64,000 bases of DNA, from NCBI GenBank assembly GCA_009760855.2, contig WPIO01000045.1:640001-704000 (forward strand), in the 5' to 3' direction. The position numbers were made by a program, and so were the translations under genes. Below the pieces are notes generated by a model, which saw only the letters and a list, made by a program, of their open reading frames with translations, was not told where the DNA came from and did not search any database. This document shows, piece after piece, positions 1-18,879 of this stretch; position 1 is the first letter of the stretch; each line of letters opens with the position of its first letter. This DNA comes from Cristatella mucedo. Lineage: Eukaryota > Bryozoa > Phylactolaemata > Cristatellidae.

Positions 1-357
1 ACCGTGCATTTTTTTCGTATGCTTCCAAAGCCTGGAACTCACTCCCGACTTGCGTCACAACATCCGCAGACTTGGCCTCATTTAAAAAGAACTTAAAAAC
101 ACCTATTTAGGACAGCATTTAGTGGGTCCCTGTGAATCGTCCTTCACGTGCTTATGCGTGCTGACACTGTGCATGCTGCCACTAACCACATTTGCATGCT
201 GACCCTGTGCATGTCACCCCTAACCATGTTATTCATTCTGTTTGTTTTTCAAGCATGATTTTACTTACCATTTAATTGCATTTCCCCTTGCAGCAAATGT
301 AAAGCTCCTAGAAAGAGATTAAGTTCTCTGAGGGCGCTTTATCAAGTACATTATACT
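1..357 (+). mobile_element. LINE-A 3' fragment, cut by the window edge
   Basis: Matches the end of the coding frame (FSSYA..AWNSLP-type region), the 3' UTR and the terminal hairpin GAGATTAAGTTCTCTGAGGG of the better copy at 15683-16775. Non-LTR retrotransposon of L2/CR1-like type. Confidence 0.75.
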
Positions 358-534
358 TACTTACTTAAAATGATTGAGGAAAGCAAAGGAATCAGTTTGG
401 TGCTGATACAGTGGCTCACACCAACAAACGTGAACCCGTAAAACGACTATTGAGCGACATCCACAGGTGGCTGCGGCCGGTGTTCAGCTTGCAAAGCTGG
501 CAGACATTTTCAATAGCTCAGGCTCAGCAGAATG

Positions 535-1095
535 TAATGTAATGTATCTCCGTATGTAACTCCACAAAGTCATAAAGACTATGTGGGTGTTACGCAGGAG
601 AGTTTTGCATAGCGCACTCACAGCCTAAGCGGCTTTCGGTACGCATTCGGTAGCCAACAGACTTCGTCTCACGCAACAATGAGAAAGTGGGAAGCATAGC
701 AGAGTTAGGAGAGCAGTTGAGGTAGTGAGTAGCATAGAAGTAGCAGTTCAGGACCGCTGAAAAAGATGTGCCATAGTCGGCAGTTGGAGAGTAGATGTCG
801 TTGCGTAAGAATTGTGGAAGCGAGTTCCACAGTCTAGGACCTGCAGAGCTAAAGCTTCTGTCGCCAACTGTCTTTAAGCGGAGGAATGAGACAGCTAATT
901 TATTGTCCACACAGGACCCGAGGGCGCGAACAGGCTGAAACTGATGTAGCAGTTCAGCTAGATGCGAAGGAGCCAAGCCGTGGCGGGCCTTGTGGGTCAG
1001 CGTAAGAACTTTGCTCTGTACCCTTTGCTCAACCGGCAACCATCCTAGCTCTTTCAGCATAGGCGACACGTGCCCAAACCGCTGGGACTGTGCTA
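535..1095 (-). mobile_element. LINE-B 3' fragment, 5'-truncated
   Basis: The minus-strand frame contains QRFGHVSPMLKELGWLPVEQ, HKARHGLAPSHLAELLHQFQ and GPRLWNSLPQFLRND, the C-terminal region of a second L2/CR1-like LINE. It ends with a CATTA-type pentamer tail at 535-547. The match stops at about 1095. Confidence 0.75.
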
Positions 1096-1199
1096 CAGTA
1101 GAACGAAACGCTTGGTGGCCTTCATTCATGGTCAGATGAGATGTAATAAAAATCGTTGCTGGACGTCCCACAAAAGAAAGCTTTGTTTCTGGGCTGTCA

Positions 1200-2015
1200 A
1201 TATACTGACTTGCTTCGCATAACTTGTTAGTAGAAAACTTTTTTTACTCTTGACAAGTTTTCCAGCCACAGCAGTGCATGCAATACTTCGCGACGATTTT
1301 TTGTTTTCGTAATCGTACTTAACGGGAGGTGACTACTACCTAGTCAAGCCAACAAAATGGACTTCCTTTACCATCTGTATTCTTTTTCATCTTTATCTCG
1401 GATGTTACTTGAGAGATGTTACATTAGTATTACTGCAGTAGCTTTGTGAATGCAGTCAACATTATCGCCACGTCTGCAGATCATTGCCCCTGCACTGGGA
1501 TGGCCAAAGGGAATTATTAGCAGTATCAGCTGCAGTTTTAGTACAATTGTTCTTTCGTAAGACCAGGGATAGTCCATAAGCAAGCTTTGCTGAAATGGCA
1601 ATAAAAGGCTCTAGATTAACTGCAACTTAACTTGAATTATCACAGGAGCCTGTAAGTGGGTCAACTGTAGTAGCCGTAAGCAGGCAATCAAAAAAATTAA
1701 GGTGGGCTAATTCGGCAGCCTCACTGATAAATTAGCATTATTTATACATTGGCAAAACATCTTGGGCAGCTACCTCAGCTGCTTGGGGGGGGGGCAATAT
1801 AGGATTACAGCTGCTGGCCTCCGAACCACTGCCAAGGTCTTGTGAGACCTTTTTCTCCCCTAAGATAAAATCCCGAACAGGGACTGACAAATATAGTATC
1901 GTATGCTGACAACAACCAACTACAATTCTGGATACCTTGCCACGTCCTAACACCTTTCTGGAAACAGCTGAGAATCCATGCAGACCTACATCAGTATTTG
2001 GAATTTTTTTAAGTA
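1200..2015. other. Unannotated unique stretch
   Basis: No splice-bounded frame, known repeat or RNA gene seen. A G10 run at 1785-1794 is the only low-complexity feature. Confidence 0.4.
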
Positions 2016-2042
2016 TTATATATATATATATATATATATATA
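2016..2042. repeat. (TA)n microsatellite
   Basis: About 13 units, at the 3' end of a minus-strand LINE-A. Confidence 0.9.
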
Positions 2043-3283
2043 TTTAATAATAATGTAGTTGATAAAGTGCCCTCAGAGAACTTATTCTCTTTCTGGGCGC
2101 TTTAAATTTGCTGCAAAGGAAAATGCAATTAAATGGTAAGTAAAATCATGCTTGAAAAACAAACAAAATGAATGACATGGTAAAGGGTGACATGCACAGG
2201 GTCAGCATGCAAATGTGGTTAGTGGCAGCATGCAGTGTCAGCACGAATAAGGACATCAAGGACGAATCACAGGGACCCACTAAATGCTTTCCTAAATAGG
2301 TGCTTTTAGGTTCCTTTTAAATGTGGTCAGGTCAGGGGATGTTCTGACACAGGTCGGGAGGGCGTTCCAGGCTTTGGGGCATATGAACTAAATGCACGGT
2401 CTCCAAAGGATTTAAGGTTTGTATGAGGTATTTCTAGACTGTTGGATTCCGAAAAGCGCGTGGTACGATGCTTAGCCTGATGGGGTAGTATATCTGACAG
2501 ATAGGCTGGAGCCATAGAATGAAGGGACCTAAAAGTGAGGGACAAAACTTTGAAGTCAATCCGTTGCTTGACTGGTAGCCAGTGCAGGTCGGCGAGAAGT
2601 GGAGTATTGTGGCAACTGAGAAGCTCACGACAGACAAGCCTAGCTGCAGAGTTTTGCACCAGCTGCAATCGCCTGATCGCACATGCTGGTAGGCCAGTAA
2701 GCAGTGAGTTGCAGAAGTCGAGACGGGATGTCACGAATGCATGGACCAACTTGGACGTGGTATTTTTATCTAAACAAACCCGAATTTTAGCAATGTTATG
2801 AAGCTGAAAATAGGCTGATTTGACTGTGGAGCTGATATGGTCGTCTAACTAGAGGTCTCTTTGGAATATGACACCTAGATTTCGAGCTGATTCAACTGGA
2901 GATATGCTGGCAGAGCCAATTTTGAGAGTCAGCCTTTCCAATCTCTGGATCACACTGGGTTTGCCCATAACTAGTAAGTTAGTTTTATCATCGTCAAGTT
3001 TTAGAAAATTTGCAGCCATCCATGTGTGGATGTCATCAATGCATGCAGCTAGTGAGTTTAGAGAATTTGAGGTGCTGGATGGCTGGGAGGGATCAAAGCA
3101 AAGGTACAACTGAGTGTCATCTGCATAGAAGTGAAAGCCCAGATTGTGCTTGGCAATCACATCAGCAAGAGGCAGAGTATAAACCGTGAAAAGAACAATA
3201 CGTAGCACTGAGCCCTGAGGTACTCCATATTTCAGAGGTACTTCAGATGTTCTTTGTCCATTCACGTCAATACTCTGGAGTCT
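2043..3283 (-). mobile_element. LINE-A copy, 5'-truncated, with reverse transcriptase remnant
   Basis: On the minus strand, 3265-2849 encodes GVPQGSVL (RT motif B/4) and FHFYADDTQLYL (the catalytic YADD box). A frameshift near 2849 separates this from a downstream frame with AIRRLQLVQNSAARLVCREL and DLHWLPVKQRIDFKVLSL. The element ends at the tail hairpin and (TA)n near 2043. No 5' half, so inactive. Confidence 0.82.
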
Positions 3284-3284
3284 C

Positions 3285-3465
3285 CTGCTTTGGGAGCATA
3301 TGAACTAAATGCACGGTGTGCAAAGGAATTAAGGGTTGTTCGAGGTATTTCTAGACTGCTGGATTCCGAAAAGCTGGTGGTATGATGCTCGGCCTGATGG
3401 GGAGTATGTCGGAGAGATAGGCTGGAGCCATAGAATTATGGGACCTAAAAGTGATCGACAAAACC
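3285..3465 (-). mobile_element. Second LINE-A fragment, same orientation
   Basis: Repeats the segment equivalent to 2370-2545 of the neighbouring copy (about 85-90 percent alike by eye). It begins abruptly at 3285 and its last 22 nt form one arm of an inverted duplication. Confidence 0.7.
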
Positions 3466-3509
3466 TACATATATATATATATATATAGGTTTTGTCGATC
3501 ACTTTTAGG
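3444..3509. repeat. Inverted duplication of LINE-A sequence around (TA)n
   Basis: Two exactly complementary 22-nt arms (3444-3465 and 3488-3509) face each other across a 22-nt TA-rich spacer. The left arm is the natural end of the LINE-A fragment, so the right arm is an inverted copy. Confidence 0.9.
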
Positions 3510-3533
3510 TATATATATATATATATATATATA

Positions 3534-3670
3534 ATTCATTTATATAGCGCCCTAAGAGAACTTAATCTCTATGCAAGCGCTTCACATATGGCTCGGAGCT
3601 CGAGCCCACGACCTCAGTCAGACCTTGGTGGGGGCGAGCACCTTAACTGCCAGACCAAACCTGCTCGGCA
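3534..3670 (-). mobile_element. SINE-A copy (tRNA-Glu-like head, LINE-A-type tail)
   Basis: Read on the minus strand it begins GCCGAGCAGGTTTGGTCTGG, has a box-A-like region and a GGGCTCGAGC box-B-like region, and ends with the AAGCGC...GAGATTAAGTTCTCT hairpin tail and a TA-rich end. It lies directly beyond a (TA)n run. Confidence 0.7.
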
Positions 3671-3923
3671 TATGAGCTTTCACTGTCAGTTCCTAGCACA
3701 TCAGCCTGCAGCTTCCTTTGATTAGGTAGGCACCTCGTTAAGAACTGCTAAGCCTCAGTAACTCATTTATACAGTCAGAGTTTATGATAACGTACCATTA
3801 ACAGACGGCAAATTGGAGTATAGCATGCCTTAATGCTTGTGAAGAACTGCAATGAGACTGCTGGTCTTGAGTTGTTACAATTCTATATACAATTTCTTCA
3901 CTTATCAAGACCTTGAGAAGTGC

Positions 3924-3964
3924 CATTTACTCTGCAAAGCTGTCACAGCTTTGCAGAGTAAATG
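3924..3964. repeat. 41-bp near-perfect palindrome
   Basis: Arms 3924-3943 and 3945-3964 are exact reverse complements over 20 nt with a single central base. It matches no repeat family here. It lies 390-430 nt past the proposed NOP58 stop codon, so it may be in the 3' UTR. Confidence 0.92.
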
Positions 3965-4353
3965 CCACGATGCACTGCAGCCACATTAGCACTCACAATA
4001 AACAAATTGATCTCAGCAAACACAAATACTGCAATATGATTCTTGCCAAACGACAAAGAGGCTTGTGCAAAGCAGACAAAATATATTTCGCGAAGCTTTT
4101 TCTTGGTAGGAGAAATATGCAATATACGTAAAACAGTAGCTGAGTCCACGAAAGAACCTAGCAAAGATATTTCTTTTAGTGATATTACATAGATGCTTAA
4201 AGCCGCTAGAGGTACAAAACTGCTCAAGGTCGTTGGTGAGTCTTCTTTGTCAATACCAGTATGCCACCAATTGAATATGCCAATAAAAGGTCACAAGCTG
4301 GCGTCCAAAACAATATACCCAGGTAACATTAGTCTAGCTGACTCCAAGCCACT

Positions 4354-13844
<9,491 letters not shown>

Positions 13845-14030
13845 CTCCACGAGACTGACTAACCGGAACCGCGTGCGACACTGTATCACTGCGCAGGTCC
13901 GGAAAGGCAAGTTTACGTCCTTTCCGGCGGGGTCGGCCTGCGGGAACCCTCCGTATCATAGATATGCGCATGCGCGTGAAAGCTCACGTGAAGACCTATC
14001 GAGTATATCTATGGTCATTGTCGCGGGTTA
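13845..14030 (-). promoter_or_regulatory. Putative NOP58 promoter: ETS-like, NRF1-like and E-box sites
   Basis: Upstream of the NOP58 start are a pair of ETS-like CCGGAAAGG arms in inverted orientation (13899-13907 and 13919-13927), a 12-bp match to the NRF1 consensus (TGCGCATGCGCG, 13965-13976) and a CACGTG E-box (13985-13990). The last two are flanked by 9-bp inverted arms (13957-13965 and 14005-14013). No TATA box is evident. NRF1, ETS and Myc/USF-type sites are typical of TATA-less housekeeping promoters. Use here is inferred from position and motif match. Confidence 0.55.
13957..14013. repeat. Inverted repeat flanking NRF1/E-box sites
   Basis: CATAGATAT (13957-13965) and ATATCTATG (14005-14013) are perfect 9-bp inverted arms enclosing the NRF1-like and CACGTG motifs upstream of NOP58. 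Confidence 0.6.
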
Positions 14031-14509
14031 GACTTGGTGTTTGTGAACCATTAGGAGTTGAAATGAACGAATAAATTTATTTTCTCAAAACATTATTTAC
14101 CCAAAAAATTTGAATTTCTACAGAGCAAATCATCTCGCTAATAGTACCCAGCGGACTAATACGAGCAACAAGTATGGGCGAGGCCACGCCCGGAATGTCG
14201 TACGAGCCCAGCCCCAGCCGGACTTACACCACTCCGCTCGGCCAACGGGCGCACTGTGTACCACCTCCTTAGGCGCTGCAGTTGGACGGCCAGTACTCAC
14301 GCTATCCACTCTCTGTCTTTCTTCCTTTTCTCTGTCTCTCTTCTCTCCGCGAGCTCCGGAGGTGCTTCCACGACGGCTTCTACATCCGTATGAGCGCTCG
14401 CACTCTTGCGATGCCTGCGCATTATGAATGTAATGCAGCCTTCGTCGTCAGTACCACAAGTCACTTGTGGGGGCAATGATCATCTTCGTTGTGTCGCCGT
14501 CGCGAGCTC

Positions 14510-14640
14510 TGCCGAGCTGATTTGGTCTAGCGGTTAAGGTGCTCGCCCCGACCGAGGTCCGACTGAGGCTCGAGCCCCGAGGCATATGTGAAGCGCCTGA
14601 ATAGAGATTAAGTTCTCTTGGGGAGCTATATAAATTAATT
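14510..14640 (+). mobile_element. SINE-A copy
   Basis: The best-preserved copy. The head contains TTGGTCTAGCGGTTAAGG (tRNA box A region) and GGCTCGAGCCC (box B). The tail is AAGCGCCTGAATAGAGATTA, then AGTTCTCTTGGGG, then TATATAAATT. It sits upstream of NOP58 in opposite orientation. Confidence 0.75.
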
Positions 14641-15394
14641 ACTATTGAATTAGTATAGCCCCCTACACAAGGCGCTCCGAACCGTGCCACAAGCCTGGCC
14701 CCGTCCAGTGCCCTCAGCCACATCTAGCGCGTCCTTCGCTATGTCACATACGCCATCCGACTGCTACCTGCTCGCGCGTAGCTGCTCCACGCCTGGCTAG
14801 ACCATCTCCTAGCGTTCAGCGATCGTCGCTCTAGGCTGTCACCGGCTGGGCTGTCACCGGCGTGAGCCACTAGGCTGTCGCCAGGCTTGGACGTACCGGC
14901 TGTAACGTATGCTCGCCTCTGTTGCATCGTTCTCTCTCGAACTCACTCCTCTCTCACTCCACGAAGTCATCTCTGCCGCAAATTCTTTTTTATTTTCTTT
15001 TACGATGCCCCAGTAAACCAGTCCTTAGGTATGGGCACGCTGCGGCCGACTTTTAAGTAGGCGAATCGTCTGTTGGCTTTATGATAGATCGGCGGGACAC
15101 TCGTCGGCTGTGTGCCCACTGGGCGGCTATGAGTGTCAGTGGTGAGCGTAGCAGTTTCAGCATTATACCACTTCTCAGTCCTTCACAAACACTGCAACCT
15201 GTCGGCCTAAAGGTTATGCCACTCTCGTCGAGGTCGCCCCAGTTTTTTGCACCGGCCTGTCCTGCACCGGCCCAATGCTTCGAAATCTTCGGGCTTCGTC
15301 GTCGAACCGGCGTTCATCACTAAACGCTCTTTGCTCAAGACCGATTCAAGTCATTTAGCTGTGCCTCGAACCAAACCCATACACTTTTTAGGAT

Positions 15395-15511
15395 GGTGTC
15401 TGTAGTCCGAATACTGCCACAGCCTGAAACGTCCCCCTTAACTGGGCCACGTTTAAAAAGAAACTAAAAACGCACCTGCTCCTCACAGCATTCACTGGGT
15501 CCTAGTGAATT
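15395..15511 (+). mobile_element. LINE-A fragment
   Basis: A decayed piece matching the AWNSLP...TFKRNLKTYLFRTAFSGS end of the coding frame. A further weak match lies at 15130-15260. It abuts an oppositely oriented LINE-B end. Confidence 0.5.
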
Positions 15512-15682
15512 GGAACGTAATGTAATCTATCTCGGCCAGGAACTCCACAAAGCAGCAAGGCCTTCACGGGTTTTACGAAGGAGAGTTCTCTATAGCCCAC
15601 TCGAAACTTAGGCGGCTTTTAGTGAGCATGCAAAAGCCAACAGACTTCATCTCGCGAAACAAAGAGAAAGTCAGAAGCAATC
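15511..15682 (-). mobile_element. LINE-B 3' end fragment
   Basis: Minus-strand 3' UTR with the TAATGTAAT end at 15513. It lies between two plus-oriented LINE-A segments and may have landed in a single LINE-A copy. Confidence 0.6.
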
Positions 15683-16775
15683 CACTCAGTTGTACCTTTG
15701 CTTTGATCCCTCCCAGCCTTCGAGCACCTCAAATTCTCTCAACTCACTTGCTGCATGCATTGATGACATCCGATCATGGATGGCAGCAAATTTTCTAAAA
15801 CTAAACGATGATAAAACTAACTTACTAGTTATGGGCAAAACCTAGTGTTATTCAGAAATTGGAAAGGCTGACTTTCAAAATTGGCTCTGCCAGCATATCT
15901 CCAGTTGCATCAGCTCGAAATCTAGGTGTCATATTCCAAAGCGACCTCTCGTTAGACGACCACATCAGCTCCACAGTCAAATCAGCCTATTTTCAGCTTC
16001 ATAACATTGCTAAAATTAGGGCTTGTTTAGATAAGGATACCACGTCCAAGTTGGTCCATGCATTCGTGACATCTCGTCTCGACTTCTGCAACTCACTGCT
16101 TACTGGCCTACCAGCATGTGCGATCAGGCGATTGCAGCTGGTGCAAAACTCTGCAGCTAGGCTTGTCTGCCGTGAGCGTCGCAGTTGCCACATTACTCCA
16201 CTTCTCGCCGACCTGCACTGGTTACCAGTCAAGCAACGGATTGACTTCAAGGTTTTGTCGCTCACTTTTAGGTCTCTTCATTCTATGGCTCCAGCCTATC
16301 TTTCAGAGATACTACCCCATCAGGCAAAGCATCGTACCACTCGCTTTTCGGAATCCAACAGTCTAGAAATACCTCGTACAAACCTTAAATCCTTTGGAGA
16401 CCGTGCATTTAGCTCGTATGCTCCCACAGCCTGGAACTCCCTCCCGACCTGCATCAGAACATCCCCTGACCTGACCACATTTAAAAGAAACTTAAAAACA
16501 TACCTATTTAGGACAGCATTTAGTGGGTCCTTGTGATTCGTCCTCGATGTGCTTATGCGTGCTGACACTGTTCATGCTGCCACTAACCACATTTGCATGC
16601 TGACCCAGTGCATGTAACCCCTAACCATGTTATTCATTTTGTTTGTTTTTCAAGCATGATTTTACTTACTATTCTATTGCGTATCACTTTGCAGCAAATG
16701 TAAAGCGCCTAGAAAGAGATTAAGTTCTCTGAGGGCGCTTTATCAAGTGCAATATTATTATTATTATTATTATCA
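15683..16775 (+). mobile_element. LINE-A copy, longest readable C-terminal frame
   Basis: The best copy: 15859-16536 is one open frame of 225 codons (LGVIFQSDLSLDDHISS, FCNSLLTGLPACAIRRLQLV, DLHWLPVKQRIDFKVLSL), the region downstream of the RT core in L2/CR1-like LINEs. The YADD box itself is missing, as the copy starts just after it. It ends in the hairpin and (ATT)n. Confidence 0.82.
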
Positions 16776-16784
16776 GTCAGCAGG

Positions 16785-17076
16785 GCATTCAAGGAAGAGG
16801 GAGGAGCATGGAAGTAGCGGCTTGAGATGTCTGAAAGAACGCGCCACAGCCGGCAGCAGCAGATTAGGTATAGTTGCGTGAGAATGGTGGAAGTGAATTT
16901 TATCATCTAGAATATGTAGAGAAAAAGCTAATGTCGTCAAGGATTTGTAGGCCTAGACATGAAATAGCCAACTTATAGCCCATTAGGGTCCTGGGGGGCA
17001 CGAGAAGGCTGAAGGGAGTGCAGCAGCTCGGCCAGGGATGGTGGAACCAAGTCGTGGCAGGCCTTGGCAGTGAAGG
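16785..17076 (-). mobile_element. LINE-B fragment, old
   Basis: A diverged minus-strand copy of the coding end, recognisable by the GTCGTGGCAGGCCTTGG and GGAAGTGAATTTTATCATCT equivalents. It is overlapped at its 5' side by a younger LINE-B. Confidence 0.52.
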
Positions 17077-17077
17077 C

Positions 17078-18560
17078 CCGCTAATGTAATGTAACGTATC
17101 TCCGTCTGCAACTCCACAAAGTCAGTAAGACCATGTCGATGTTACGCAGGAGAGTTTTGTATAGCGCACTCACAGCCTCAGCGGCTTTCGGTGCGCATTC
17201 GGTAGCCAACATACTTAATCTCATGCAACAAAGAGAAAGTGGGAAGAGTCAGGAGAGCAGTTGAGGTAGTGAGTAACATGGAAATAGCAGCTCAGGATCG
17301 CTGAAAAGGATGAGCCATAGCCGGCAGCAGGTGAGTAGTTGTCATTGCGTAAGAATTGTAGAAGCGAGTTCCACAGTCTAGGACCTGCTGAGCTAAAGCT
17401 TCTGTCGCCAATGGTCTTTAAGTGGAGGAATGGAACAGCTCATTTATTTTCCATACAGGACCTGCGGGCGCAAAGAGGCTGAAACTGGTGAAGCAGTTCA
17501 GCTAGGTACGGAGGAGCCAAGTCGCGGCGGGCCATTTGGGTCAGCGTAAGAACTTAAAGTAAGGCGGTTGCCCTTAACGGCCGAGTTCGTCGGTTTGAAT
17601 CCTGCGGCAGACGATCATATGTTGCCACTGCAAACAGTGACGATAGCCTTCAAAGGTCTTCTGTCGCTATGCAAAAGAGGCTGTTGAATCAGCTAGTATT
17701 TTTTTGTGGATTAGCACTAGAATTTACTCGGTACCCGTTGAAAAACCGGAAGCCGTTGAAGACCCGTCAGTAAAAAAAAAATACATGGCCGAATCTCTGG
17801 AGTTTTATAAATAGCCTTGCAGCAACATTCATCGCAAGCTGCAGTATCCTAATGGCTTTTGTTGGTAGCCCAGCCAAAAGAAAAGTGCGATAATCTAGCC
17901 TGGACAAAAGCTCGGAGCTAGTTAAATTATTAGAGGCCACAGCGGTAGAGAATCCATAATCTTGTATGGGAATTGGATGGGATGATGGCTAGCTATGGAG
18001 GGAGTCTCCGAAATGAAAGCTTCAAAATGTAGGCCGTTGTTAAAAGTGACACCCAAAGACCGAGCATATGGTGACGGTCGCACAATAGCACATATTGGAA
18101 GAGAAGTGTCTTCTAGTCCACAAGCATGCTTGGGGCGTCCTACTCGTACCAGTTCCGTTGTATTGCCATTAAGCTTAGGGAAACTAGCCGACGTTCACAA
18201 TTGAATGTCTGAAAGGTATGCTAGTTAGATCGAATGTCAGCAAAGTAGTTCATCAGTCGCTGCAGTGGATTCGGACGGTTTAAAAGACAAATACAGCTCA
18301 GTATCGTCAGCATAAAAGTGATAGCCGATTCCATGGACCGGAATTCATTTTCTACGCGTTTCAGCAAAGGTGACTGGTCACGCTAGATGAGACCTGAACC
18401 CCACACTGCAAGGATTAAACAGTGCCACACAAGTCGATTCGAACCATACCGGAACCTTGTCTTCCAGACCGGTAGTTATTCTCAGTCATTCAAGTCGGAT
18501 ACCACGATTGATACTGCGGAACGCAGCTGGTGGATATAGTAAGGCCATGGCAGTAGCATT
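17078..18560 (-). mobile_element. LINE-B copy with RT remnant, interrupted by SINE-B
   Basis: Tail at 17081, coding end to 17553, SINE-B (17556-17727), then more LINE-B. Minus-strand translation around 18310 gives an FYADDTELYL-type RT box, and 18420-18560 matches the upstream RT segment of the 30475 copy. Many stops; inactive. Confidence 0.7.
17556..17727 (+). mobile_element. SINE-B copy inserted in LINE-B
   Basis: A tRNA-like head (TAAGGCGGTTGC, then GGTTTGAATCC box B) and a body containing GCCACTGCAAACAGTGAC, GATAGCC and GAGGCTGTTGAATCAGCTAG. It interrupts a minus-oriented LINE-B; flanking AGAACTT and AGAATTT look like a target-site duplication. Confidence 0.7.
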
Positions 18561-18689
18561 GCATGGCACATCATGGCACATCATTGGCACATCATTGCTG
18601 CATGTTATTGGATTGCAGGATGTTGTTGGTAACATGAGGGAGAGCAGATTTAGAGGAGCGATTTCGCTTGAATGCTGACTGAATTTTTT

Positions 18690-18868
18690 CTGAACATTAA
18701 TTGTTTGTTCTTGTGTGTGCTTATGCGTTCTAATACGGAGTCAGTTATCATTAACCGTATTAAGAATGCTCACACTGTGTGGACGACCGATAACTATGTT
18801 GCTGTGCTTCCTTTATGTAAAGCGCTTAGCAAGAGATCAAGTCCAAATTATTGGAGGATATTAAAGTA
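18690..18868 (+). mobile_element. LINE-A 3' end, strongly decayed
   Basis: Keeps TGCTTATGCGTTCT, the CTTTATGTAAAGCGCTTAGC start of the tail and a degraded hairpin. It follows a LINE-B copy of opposite orientation. Confidence 0.42.
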
Positions 18869-18879
18869 AACTATATTTC

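Noticed and set aside
3913-4227. 72- and 94-codon frames facing each other
   Set aside because: They arise because the 41-bp palindrome is open on both strands; no protein signal beyond that.
14521-14580. tRNA gene
   Set aside because: Box A and box B are present, but the cloverleaf is broken and the sequence continues into a shared SINE tail; the same is true at 21591-21644 and 59700-59762.
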